Shown: positions 1 through 6,384 of the stretch, in pieces
Numbering within the stretch: position 1 is the first letter of the stretch
Layout: every line of letters begins with the position of its first letter
Source: Aquificota bacterium
GTDB lineage: Bacteria > Aquificota > Aquificia > Aquificales > Aquificaceae
DNA length: 16,481 bases
NCBI GenBank assembly: GCA_013153455.1
Contig: JAADEK010000074.1
Coordinates: 1-16,481, forward strand
Direction of reading: 5' to 3'
The notes under the pieces: model-generated
The model's database searches: none
Seen by the model: only the letters and a program-made list of their open reading frames with translations
What the model was told of the DNA's origin: nothing
Made by a program: the position numbers and the translations under genes

Positions 1-1194
1 CCTCCCCCTCAACCCCTCTATAAACCGAGCCTTGTCTTTGTCGTCCTCCGAGTCAAGTATACCTATGACAACCCACCGCTCGTTTTTTTTGCCAAGATAA
101 GCCCTCCCCCCCGAAAACTTTAGCTTGTATATGTCCTTATCGCTCGCGAGGCTCTCGGGCTTCTTTCCGTCCTTCAGGCGTTCAAGCTCCCTTATGAGGG
201 CGCGCTTTCGCGCGTTGTCAAGCTCACCGAATTCCCTTACAGCTTCCTTTGAAAAATCAACGTGGGGGAGGATGGCGCGCAGAACCTCGCGGTAGACGTC
301 CGTGCGCTTTTCCTCCGCGCTCTTTGCCCTTCTCGCGCTCTCTCGCGCTTCCTCAAGCTCTTTCGTGAGCTTTTCCTTTTCCCGGTTTAACTCCTCAAGT
401 CTGAGCCTCAGCTCTTTGTTCTCTTTGTCGTAAACCTCAAGTAGCTTTTGAAGCTCAAGGACTTCCTTTATAAGTTTCTTTCTTTCCTTTCTGAGTTCTT
501 TTACTTCCCTCGTTCCCCTCTTTTTGTCTTCCTCCTTCCCGAGTAGTTCAAGGAGTTGAAACAGTTGTCTGTTTGCATCAAGGAGACGGGCTTCCTTCTC
601 GCGCTGTTTTCGGAGTTCGGTCTCAAGTTCCGAGAGCTTTTTCTTGAGCGCGTTTACTTCCCTCTCCCTTTGCTCTACCTTCTTCGCGTCTTCCTCAAGT
701 GCTTTAGCCCTCTTGAGACTCTCTTCCTTTCTCTCAAGCTCAAACCTCAGGACTGATATAGCCCTCTTGTATTCGTCTATCTTCTCCTCTATCTCTTCGC
801 GCTTCCTTAGGTTCTTCTCAAGCTCAAAAAGGAGTTTCTTCCTCTCCTCCTCAAGTCTCTTCTTTTCTTTCTCAAACGGGCTCTCAAAGAGGGCAACGAG
901 CATAAGCGTGAAAACTACGGGAACCGCGTCCGAGACGAATACGTAAGGGTCTTTTTGTATTAAGCTCAGGAGCGCTATCTGAACGAAAAAGAGGTATCCG
1001 AGAAGCGTTACGAGTCTTCGTCTTTCCCCGAAAAACCAACCGATGTAAAGAACGAGGTTAAACGAGAGGACTATGATTACGTGAACCGGGTCTTTAGGAA
1101 ATAAAGGAACCGCGGAAAGTCCTTCCGCGGTAATGTAATAAAGGATGTAATTGTAAGATACGATAAGAAAGAGTAATATAAGCGCTTCCTTCAC
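1..1194 (-). CDS. Membrane-anchored coiled-coil protein with possible RelE-like C-terminal domain (3' end outside window)
   Basis: The reading frame is open from a GTG at 1194 to the left edge (398 codons seen), so the C-terminus is missing. The GTG overlaps the trpD stop (GTGA), which implies coupled translation after trpD. The N-terminal ~105 residues hold about four hydrophobic helices (near 4-22, 37-56, 60-80 and 84-105). Residues ~108-310 are a long, highly charged Glu/Lys/Arg/Leu coiled coil. After ~residue 325 the sequence becomes globular; DIYKLKFSGGRAYLG, then a WVVIGIL strand and a DDKDKA stretch, loosely resembles the RelE/Gp49 fold (Y-x-L-R-F...R...Y, then a hydrophobic strand and a Lys-rich turn). 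That resemblance is only my pattern reading and lacks support from a profile search. I do not recognise the family. The coding call is sure and the function is unknown. Confidence 0.85.
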   Translation of the reverse strand, partial: MKEALILLFLIVSYNYILYYITAEGLSAVPLFPKDPVHVIIVLSFNLVLYIGWFFGERRRLVTLLGYLFFVQIALLSLIQKDPYVFVSDAVPVVFTLMLVALFESPFEKEKKRLEEERKKLLFELEKNLRKREEIEEKIDEYKRAISVLRFELERKEESLKRAKALEEDAKKVEQREREVNALKKKLSELETELRKQREKEARLLDANRQLFQLLELLGKEEDKKRGTREVKELRKERKKLIKEVLELQKLLEVYDKENKELRLRLEELNREKEKLTKELEEARESARRAKSAEEKRTDVYREVLRAILPHVDFSKEAVREFGELDNARKRALIRELERLKDGKKPESLASDKDIYKLKFSGGRAYLGKKNERWVVIGILDSEDDKDKARFIEGLRGR

Positions 1195-2213
1195 AGCTTT
1201 CGGGAGAGTTCAACAAACCTCTTTAAGGTCTCAAGTGCTTTCCCGCTGTCTATAGACTCCTCCGCAATCCGATAGGCTTCCTTAGGGTCCTTTGCCTTTT
1301 CTGACGCGAGTATCCCGAAAATCGCGTTAAGGAGAACTATATCCCTCGCGGGTCCCCTTTCTCCCTCAAGAACGCCGAGCGCTACTTTCACGCTTTCCTC
1401 CGGTGAATTGACGCGAACCGAGTCAAGTGATGAGCGCTTTATTCCGACATCTTCGGGCACAAATTCCCACACCTTTGTCCCGTTTTGTGAAACCTCGCAT
1501 ACGAGTGTCTCGCCCTCGGGACTTACCTCGTCTATGCCTCCTTTTCCGTGAACGACGTAGGCTTTCTTCGCCCCGAGTCTGAGGAGGGCTTCCCCGACCT
1601 TTCGGACGTAGTCGGGAGAAAAAACACCGACTACCTGACGCCTTACTCCCGCGGGATTTGTGAGGGGTCCGACGAGGTTGAATATAGAACGAACGCCTAC
1701 CTCGCGCCTCGCGGGTGCTACGTGTTTCATCGCGGGATGGTAAAGGGGGGCGAATATAAACCCGAAACCTACCTCTTCTATAAGGCGGGCTACCTTCTCG
1801 GGAGGTAGCTCTATATTCGCCCCGAGGGCTTCAAGGAAATCCGCGCTCCCGCTCTTTGAGGAAACCGAGCGGTTCCCGTGCTTTGCTACGCGAATACCCG
1901 CCCCCGCGAGGACAAACCCGACGACGGTGGAGACGTTAAAGGTTGAACTCCTGTCCCCGCCCGTTCCCGCTGTGTCAACGAGCTTATCCGGTTCGGATAC
2001 CGGAATTTTCCTTACCCTTTCCCTAAAGAGCCTTACCGCTCCCGCTATCTCCTCGGGCGTCTCACCTTTCATCTTCGTTCCCATAACGAGGGCGCCGAGC
2101 TGTGCGGGCGTTGCTTTCCCGTCCGCAACGAGGGACATAAGCTCATACATCTCTTCCTCGGATAGGTTTTCACTATCTGATATTTTCCTCAGAAGCTCTC
2201 TTACCCTTTCCAT
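1191..2213 (-). CDS. trpD: Anthranilate phosphoribosyltransferase
   Basis: The enzyme transfers the phosphoribosyl group of PRPP to anthranilate, the second step of the tryptophan branch, in the cytoplasm. The 340-residue protein has the usual family length. A helical N-terminal domain is followed by the PRPP/phosphate loop DTAGTGGDRSSTFNVST (~80-96), KHGNRSVSSKSGSADFLEALG (~111-131), the anthranilate-site stretch AMKHVAPARREVGVRSIFNL (~161-180) and the metal-binding acidic pair in GGIDEVSP (~225-232). All key motifs are intact. No other trp gene is visible, so trpD stands apart from a classical trp operon, as is common in deep-branching thermophiles. The ATG at 2213 has no clear SD; AT-rich boxes lie just upstream. 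The downstream membrane gene overlaps its stop by 4 bases. Identification is secure. Confidence 0.97.
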   Translation of the reverse strand: MERVRELLRKISDSENLSEEEMYELMSLVADGKATPAQLGALVMGTKMKGETPEEIAGAVRLFRERVRKIPVSEPDKLVDTAGTGGDRSSTFNVSTVVGFVLAGAGIRVAKHGNRSVSSKSGSADFLEALGANIELPPEKVARLIEEVGFGFIFAPLYHPAMKHVAPARREVGVRSIFNLVGPLTNPAGVRRQVVGVFSPDYVRKVGEALLRLGAKKAYVVHGKGGIDEVSPEGETLVCEVSQNGTKVWEFVPEDVGIKRSSLDSVRVNSPEESVKVALGVLEGERGPARDIVLLNAIFGILASEKAKDPKEAYRIAEESIDSGKALETLKRFVELSRKL

Positions 2214-2235
2214 TCTTAAATTTTAAAATTATATT
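2207..2235 (+). promoter_or_regulatory. Putative promoter of the ilvN operon
   Basis: TTTCCA (2207-2212, four of six matches to TTGACA), a 17-base spacer and TATATT (2230-2235) lie upstream of ilvN. The predicted start of transcription is near 2242, leaving a ~22-base leader that carries a strong SD. It sits back to back with, and overlaps, the trpD promoter boxes. Confidence 0.45.
2220..2233 (-). promoter_or_regulatory. Putative trpD promoter -10 boxes
   Basis: On the minus strand a perfect TATAAT (2228-2233) lies 14 bases before the trpD ATG, and a second box TAAAAT (2220-2225) lies 6 bases before it. Either would give a leader of about 0-7 bases, consistent with the missing SD. I see no clear -35 hexamer. 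The box match is seen; its function is inferred. Confidence 0.4.
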
Positions 2236-2250
2236 CCGAAGTATCCGTAA

Positions 2251-2258
2251 AAAGGAGG
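2251..2258 (+). promoter_or_regulatory. Strong ribosome binding site of ilvN
   Basis: AAAGGAGG lies 5 bases before the ATG at 2264 and fixes that start. It contrasts with the divergent trpD, which has no SD. Confidence 0.8.
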
Positions 2259-2263
2259 CTGGG

Positions 2264-2848
2264 ATGTCGGAAACAAGCGGACAATCTGACCTTCAAGTAA
2301 TAAAATCACCCAAGACCAGAAAAATACGTAAAGGGAACGTAAGGAAGCACATAATAACCGTGAAAGTCAGGAATGAGATGGGTGTCCTCGCGCGCATAGC
2401 GACGCTCATAGCGGGAAAGGGCTACAACATAGAAGGGCTTTCGGTGGGTGAAACGCACGAAAAGGGTATATCCCGAATGACCATAGAAGTGATAGGTGAT
2501 GACATAGTCATAGAGCAGGTCGTCAAACAGCTCAGGAGACTGATAGACACGCTAAAGGTAACGGACCTCACGGACGTTCCCCACGTTGAGAGGGAGCTCG
2601 CTCTCATAAAGGTTTACACACCCTCCGCGAGGGCGAGGGATGAAGTCCTTAGGATTACGGAAATCTTCCGTGGTAAAATCGTTGATGTATCTCCCGACAC
2701 CTACACGATAGAGGTAACGGGGGACGAGGACAAGATAAGCGCTATGGTTGAACTCCTAAAGCCCTTCGGTATAAAGGAGATGGCGAGAACGGGTAAAATA
2801 GCTATGAGGAGGGAGATGAACATAAAGGAGGAAGAGGAAGGTGATTGA
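2264..2848 (+). CDS. ilvN: Acetolactate synthase small (regulatory) subunit
   Basis: This is the regulatory subunit of acetohydroxyacid synthase, which activates the catalytic IlvB chain and carries valine feedback in branched-chain amino-acid synthesis. The protein has 194 residues. After an unusual basic N-terminal tail of about 28 residues comes the ACT domain (HIITVKVRNEMGVLARIATL, then KGYNIEGLSVGETHEKGISRMTIEV, ~30-75). The conserved C-terminal half follows (RELALIKVYTP, ITEIFRGKIVDVSPDTYTIE, and LLKPFGIKEMARTGKIAMRR). The start has a strong SD. No ilvB or ilvC is in the window; ilvN instead heads the signalling/pilus-like run downstream, with its stop 48 bases before the next annotated start. 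The family (ilvN/ilvH) is clear. Whether it shares a transcript with the downstream genes for a functional reason is unknown. Confidence 0.96.
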   Translation: MSETSGQSDLQVIKSPKTRKIRKGNVRKHIITVKVRNEMGVLARIATLIAGKGYNIEGLSVGETHEKGISRMTIEVIGDDIVIEQVVKQLRRLIDTLKVTDLTDVPHVERELALIKVYTPSARARDEVLRITEIFRGKIVDVSPDTYTIEVTGDEDKISAMVELLKPFGIKEMARTGKIAMRREMNIKEEEEGD

Positions 2849-2900
2849 GAGGGGCTACCTTAAGCTTGCTGTAAATATACGGTCAAGCAAGAGGAGGTGA
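2841..2900 (+). CDS. Possible 19-residue coupling ORF between ilvN and the membrane gene
   Basis: A GTG at 2841 lies 9 bases after AAAGGAGG (2824-2831, inside ilvN) and opens a frame of 19 codons (MIERGYLKLAVNIRSSKRR). It overlaps the ilvN stop and ends in a TGA at 2898-2900, within the SD of the next gene. The layout (strong SD, overlap at both ends) resembles a translational-coupling leader peptide. The peptide is basic and matches nothing I know. It could be chance. Confidence 0.3.
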   Translation: MIERGYLKLAVNIRSSKRR

Positions 2901-2908
2901 AAACCATA
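2892..2908 (+). promoter_or_regulatory. SD implying a non-standard AUA start at 2906
   Basis: AGGAGG (2892-2897), within GAGGAGGTGA, is nearly the full anti-SD complement but overlaps the GTG at 2897 that would be the usual start. Eight bases further on lies an in-frame ATA (2906). The DUF2892 gene in this window uses the same AGGAGGTGA with an 8-base gap to an ATG. A 6-base inverted repeat (CTTGCT 2865-2870, AGCAAG 2886-2891) ends at the SD. The spacing is seen; the AUA start is inferred. Confidence 0.4.
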
Positions 2909-3607
2909 AATTTCGTAAAGAAGATTTCTCTTGCGGACGAGATTCTTAAGCTTTTTCCGAAGATTTTCCTGATAATATTTATCCCCACGCTTTTGGTTCT
3001 TCGGTTTCTCCTTCAGGTTGAGTGGCTCTTTGCGACGCTCATATCCGTCGGATACGCTCTTATACTCTCCGCAATCCTTATACAGCTGATAAGTAAAAAG
3101 TTTGAGACGTGCCTGGGCAGGCTTTACTACATCTCAACCGTCTTTTACGAGCACAGGGACGCCCTTGACAGGGAAGTAATACCCATACCCGTATACGAGG
3201 AGATGACGGAGATTCTTGAAAACTTTGAAAAGAGCCTGAAGGCTCTAAAGAGCAGTTGCTCAAAGAGTGTGAAGGAACTTGAGTCGGAATACGCGAGCGT
3301 CGTTGATAAGGCGAGCGCTATGATAACGACACTTGAGAAGCTGAGGGCTGGTGAGTTTGCTCCCGATGAGTTTCCGTCGGGTCTTGACCCCGTGGGTGCG
3401 CTCGGTGAGGCTCTAAAAGAGACCATAACGGAGATTTACCAAAGGCTCAGGAGGGCGAGGGAACTCCTTTACGAGCTTGAAGATGAGCTAAAGCATGTTA
3501 ATCTATTCATAGAGGGGGGTGCGGATAAAGATATAATTTACCCCAAACTCAAAAATATGGAGAAAATAATAAGAGAAATAAAAAAAGAGCTTGAATTTTT
3601 CAAATAA
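2897..3607 (+). CDS. Two-helix membrane protein with cytoplasmic coiled coil, unknown family
   Basis: This is a protein of 236 residues (233 if the AUA at 2906 is used). Two hydrophobic helices (about 21-38 and 43-64) form a hairpin, followed by a long Lys/Glu-rich helical region predicted as coiled coil (~98-155 and ~165-236). The break between the two coils is a short loop rich in Pro, Gly and Asp (APDEFPSGLDPVG). There is no kinase, HAMP or methyl-acceptor motif. It sits first in the run with Roadblock, DUF4388 and GTPase genes, the place a membrane sensor (CvnA-like) takes in conservons, so a membrane anchor or sensor for that module is a reasonable guess. The next start is 12 bases downstream. 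The GTG start at 2897 overlaps its own SD and may be wrong by three codons. Confidence 0.85.
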   Translation: MKTINFVKKISLADEILKLFPKIFLIIFIPTLLVLRFLLQVEWLFATLISVGYALILSAILIQLISKKFETCLGRLYYISTVFYEHRDALDREVIPIPVYEEMTEILENFEKSLKALKSSCSKSVKELESEYASVVDKASAMITTLEKLRAGEFAPDEFPSGLDPVGALGEALKETITEIYQRLRRARELLYELEDELKHVNLFIEGGADKDIIYPKLKNMEKIIREIKKELEFFK

Positions 3608-3619
3608 CGGAGGAGATAA

Positions 3620-3973
3620 ATGGACAAGTATCAAGCGGTTCTGCAGGAGCTAATCAAGGCGTCCGGTATTGAGGGAGCTGCGCTCGTGAGCCTTGACGGG
3701 CTTCCGATAGCCTCGGTTCTTCCTCCGGATGCGGAAGAGGACAAGGTAGCAGCGATGAGCGCCGCGATTCTCTCCCTCGGAGAGCGGGTGGTGGAAGAGC
3801 TTCACAAGGGAACGCTTGAACAGATAACCATCAAAGGAAACAACGGCTACATCGTCATAACGGGTATAGGTCAGGACGCGGTCCTTACGACTCTCGCGGG
3901 AGAGAACGCTAAGTTAGGACTTATTTACATGGAAATTAAGAAAGCCCAGCAACGCCTTAAAGAGCTAATATAA
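3620..3973 (+). CDS. Roadblock/LC7 domain protein (MglB/CvnB-like)
   Basis: The 117-residue protein is a single Roadblock/LC7 domain. GIEGAALVSLDGLPIAS (~16-32) forms the first strands, AAMSAAILSLGERVVEEL (~44-61) the central helix, and GYIVITGIGQDAVLTTLAGE followed by KLGLIYMEIKKA the final strands and helix. Bacterial members dimerise and bind small Ras-like GTPases; MglB is the GTPase-activating partner of MglA, and CvnB is the matching part of Streptomyces conservons. The small GTPase two genes downstream is the obvious partner. The ATG at 3620 has a GGAGGAG SD. The following gene begins 4 bases after the stop. The family is confident; the GAP role is inferred. Confidence 0.92.
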   Translation: MDKYQAVLQELIKASGIEGAALVSLDGLPIASVLPPDAEEDKVAAMSAAILSLGERVVEELHKGTLEQITIKGNNGYIVITGIGQDAVLTTLAGENAKLGLIYMEIKKAQQRLKELI

Positions 3974-3977
3974 TGCT

Positions 3978-4670
3978 ATGGCATTAACAGGGGACTTAAA
4001 GTCTTTCAGCTTCGCGGACATACTGCAGGTTCTCCATTCGGATAAAAAGAGCGGAGTCCTCATAGTAGAGTGGAAAGACCTGACGGTAGCTTACTACATA
4101 AAAGAGGGGGAGGTTGTTCTCGCGAGACCCGTTGATAAGGTCTTCAGGGTCTACACGGACAGGGATTTTGAGAGACTGCTTGAGAAGCTGAGGCTAAACG
4201 AGCGCTCCCTCGCGGAGACGATAAAGAAGTTTCTCCTCCCCCGACTTGACAACCGCGAGGGTATATTCTCCTTCACGCAAGGTTTTATAAAGTATCCCGA
4301 AAAAGTCCCCGTTTACTTTCCCGCGGAATACATAATAATGGAAGCTGCGCGAAGGCTCACGCTTGAGGAGACCGAGAGGAAAATCTCCGACGAGCTACTC
4401 GTCTTTGAAAAAACCCAAGACTGGGAGAGCAAGGTCCAAAGGGCAAACCTCACCGACAAAGAAAGGCTCGTCCTTGAGCTGATAGACGGAACGAACACCG
4501 TAAAAGACCTGCTTGAGAAGAGCAAGCTTGATAAGCTTACACTCTACAGGACACTTTACGGTCTTCTATCAATCGGTGCGATAAGGAGGAAGAAGAAGAA
4601 AGTAGCCCGCAAACCTTCAATATCCCTTGACCTCCTCGCTAAACTGATAGAAAAAATTAAGAAGTTATGA
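3978..4670 (+). CDS. DUF4388 (PATAN) domain protein with C-terminal winged-helix-like region
   Basis: The 230-residue protein begins with the DUF4388/PATAN signature MALTGDLKSFSFADILQVL, then KKSGVLIVEW and YYIKEGEVVLARPV (~1-60), the N-terminal domain known from cyanobacterial PatA. A helical middle contains EGIFSFTQ. The C-terminal part (LTDKERLVLELIDGTNTV, DLLEKSKLDKLTLYRTLYGL, then IGAIRR; ~155-205) looks like the winged-helix tail often paired with DUF4388. It ends in a basic helix. PATAN-type response regulators in Synechocystis contact type IV pilus motor proteins, which suits the GspL/PilM-like neighbours. There is no strong SD; the ATG follows the previous stop by 4 bases, so translation is probably coupled. 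In conservons the DUF742 winged-helix protein has this position. Confidence 0.87.
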   Translation: MALTGDLKSFSFADILQVLHSDKKSGVLIVEWKDLTVAYYIKEGEVVLARPVDKVFRVYTDRDFERLLEKLRLNERSLAETIKKFLLPRLDNREGIFSFTQGFIKYPEKVPVYFPAEYIIMEAARRLTLEETERKISDELLVFEKTQDWESKVQRANLTDKERLVLELIDGTNTVKDLLEKSKLDKLTLYRTLYGLLSIGAIRRKKKKVARKPSISLDLLAKLIEKIKKL

Positions 4671-5221
4671 AGGACGACGTCAAGAAGATAAAAATAGTCA
4701 TAGCGGGTCCCTTCGCAGCGGGAAAGACGGAATTCATAAAGACCGTGAGCGAGATAAAACCCGTCACGACCGAGAGGAAAATCACACACTCAAAGGAAAA
4801 ACAAAAAAAGGACACGACCACCGTAGCCATGGATTTCGGGAAGATAAAGATAGACGACAAGCACGAACTTTACCTCTTCGGAACGCCGGGACAGGCTCGT
4901 TTTAACTTCATGTGGGACATACTCGGGGAGGGGGCGCTCGGTGTAATCGTCCTCGTTGACAGCACTGACCCCCAAACCTTCCACGAAGCGAGGAGAATTA
5001 TAAACTTCTTCCAAAGCAGGTATCCCATACCCCTCGTCGTCGCAGCGAACAAGCAAGACCTGCCGAACGCTTGGTCCCCGAGCGATATAGCGATAGCCCT
5101 TGACATATCCGAGGAAGAAGGGATACCCGTCATAGGCATATCCGCCAAAAACAAGGAGGACGTAAAGAAGGCTCTTTTACTCCTTCTTCAGCTGATAGAA
5201 TCATCACTTAAAGAGGAATGA
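4667..5221 (+). CDS. Small Ras-like GTPase (MglA/CvnD-like, COG2229 type)
   Basis: The 184-residue single-domain GTPase has every G motif: P-loop GPFAAGKT (14-21), a switch I threonine cluster DTTTVAMDFG (49-58), FGTPGQ (71-76), NKQD (128-131) and SAK (159-161). The Gln next to the switch II Gly (GQ) matches the Ras catalytic Gln. The DxxG aspartate is replaced (FGTPGQ), and the stretch LYLFGTPGQARFNFMW matches the CvnD/COG2229 style. It is likely a cytoplasmic nucleotide switch regulated by the Roadblock protein, with the GspL-like protein or a motor as effector. It overlaps the DUF4388 gene by ATGA at its start and the GspL-like gene by ATGA at its end, implying fixed stoichiometry. The family is secure; assignment to MglA rather than CvnD needs a tree. 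Confidence 0.93.
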   Translation: MKDDVKKIKIVIAGPFAAGKTEFIKTVSEIKPVTTERKITHSKEKQKKDTTTVAMDFGKIKIDDKHELYLFGTPGQARFNFMWDILGEGALGVIVLVDSTDPQTFHEARRIINFFQSRYPIPLVVAANKQDLPNAWSPSDIAIALDISEEEGIPVIGISAKNKEDVKKALLLLLQLIESSLKEE

Positions 5222-6384
5222 TACTCGGGGTTACGTATACGGGCGTTGAGGGGGAAAAGCATTTCAGCGTCCTTTACAACCCGATAAAAAAAGAGTGGAA
5301 GCCCGTAAAGAAAAAGGGAAAGAAGATTTACGTAATCCCCTCACATTTAGTTCTTTTAAAAAAGGAAAAAGCGGAGATAAAGAACGAAAAGGAGCTGAGG
5401 GAATACCTCTCTTACGAAGTTGAGCAGTTCGGTGACGTCCTTTGGGACTTCAAACTCGTGGGGGATTTTTATTACTTGGTTTTGGTGAGGGACTTCTCAC
5501 CGCCGGGCGACTACTTCGCGCTTGACCCCGAGCTTTTTTCCCTCGCTCGCCTCGCGCGCGTTCTGGGTCGCAAGGACGTGAGCGTCCTTGATATGGGAAG
5601 GAGGAAAACGACTTACCTAAAATTGAAGGACTACGAGATAGAAAGGTATAGGGTTCTTATGAGGGCGGGGGACTACGTAGATGAGCTCCTCTCAAGGGAG
5701 CTGGGACTCCCGAAGAGCGAAGCGAGGAAACTGAAAGAAAGGGAAGGTCTTAAAAACCCCGTGGTCAGAAAGGCGGTTGAGGAGATACTCCGAGACCTTC
5801 ACGTAGACCTCAAGAACGAGGAGGTCATCCTGAGCGGTGGTCTCAGTAAGTTAAAGGGGCTTGAGGAGTTGATACCGAAAGCCCTGAGGCTGAACTGCTG
5901 TGAGCCGGAGCTTTACCCCGCCTTCGGGGCTTCCTTGAAGTTTATCTACAGGGACAACTCGCCCTCCTTCAGGAAGGAAGCTCTCTCCCCGAAGGAGAGG
6001 AAGGCGCTTCTCGGTTCCGTCCTTGCGTCCACGCTTTCTTTGAGCGTCTTTTTGGTCTCGGAGGATTACCTGAAAAAGAGCGTAGCGAAGGCGGTCGCGC
6101 TCAAGAAAAAGGAGCTCTTCTCAAGGAAGTTCCCCGATATTCCCCCCGTAATGGTTGAGGAGCAACTTAAAGGTATGAAGAGGAAAGAAAGCGAGTTTTT
6201 AAGTCTTCTTCAGAAGGCTCTCCGCGGTTTGCCGAGGGGTGTGAAGCTCTACAGGATTGAGTTCAAGGGGGGTAGGCTGAAGCTCGTGGGGGAGGCGAGC
6301 GAGGAGCTGATAGGGCGTATAAAGGCGGAGCGTATAAAGAAGACACCCCAAGGGACTTACGAGTTTGAGGTGAGCGTCAGATGA
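5218..6384 (+). CDS. GspL-like (PilM-PilN fused) inner-membrane platform protein
   Basis: The 388-residue protein has three parts. Residues ~1-245 are a cytoplasmic actin-like domain of the PilM/GspL type: VSVLDMGRRKTTYLKL (~121-136) is the second phosphate motif and EEVILSGGLSKLKGLEELI (~201-219) the adenosine motif. A single membrane helix spans ~263-280. A periplasmic domain (~300-388) starts with a helical stalk and ends in a small alpha/beta fold (GVKLYRIEFKGGRLKLVGEA) like PilN or GspL. GspL of type II secretion has this order; in type IV pili it is split into PilM and PilN. The first phosphate loop is weak (ILGVTYTG), so ATP binding may be lost. Overlaps of 4 bases on both sides tie it to the GTPase and the GspM-like gene. 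The fold is clear at a glance; the host machine is not. Confidence 0.8.
   Translation: MILGVTYTGVEGEKHFSVLYNPIKKEWKPVKKKGKKIYVIPSHLVLLKKEKAEIKNEKELREYLSYEVEQFGDVLWDFKLVGDFYYLVLVRDFSPPGDYFALDPELFSLARLARVLGRKDVSVLDMGRRKTTYLKLKDYEIERYRVLMRAGDYVDELLSRELGLPKSEARKLKEREGLKNPVVRKAVEEILRDLHVDLKNEEVILSGGLSKLKGLEELIPKALRLNCCEPELYPAFGASLKFIYRDNSPSFRKEALSPKERKALLGSVLASTLSLSVFLVSEDYLKKSVAKAVALKKKELFSRKFPDIPPVMVEEQLKGMKRKESEFLSLLQKALRGLPRGVKLYRIEFKGGRLKLVGEASEELIGRIKAERIKKTPQGTYEFEVSVR

Noticed and set aside
556..946. Plus-strand frames rich in Ser/Leu/Phe across the first gene
   Set aside because: They are antisense to the charged coiled coil (Glu/Lys codons read backwards give Phe/Ser/Leu) and carry no start signals.
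2226..2250. Possible attenuator or riboswitch before ilvN
   Set aside because: The leader is only about 20 bases and has no hairpin, peptide or T-run.
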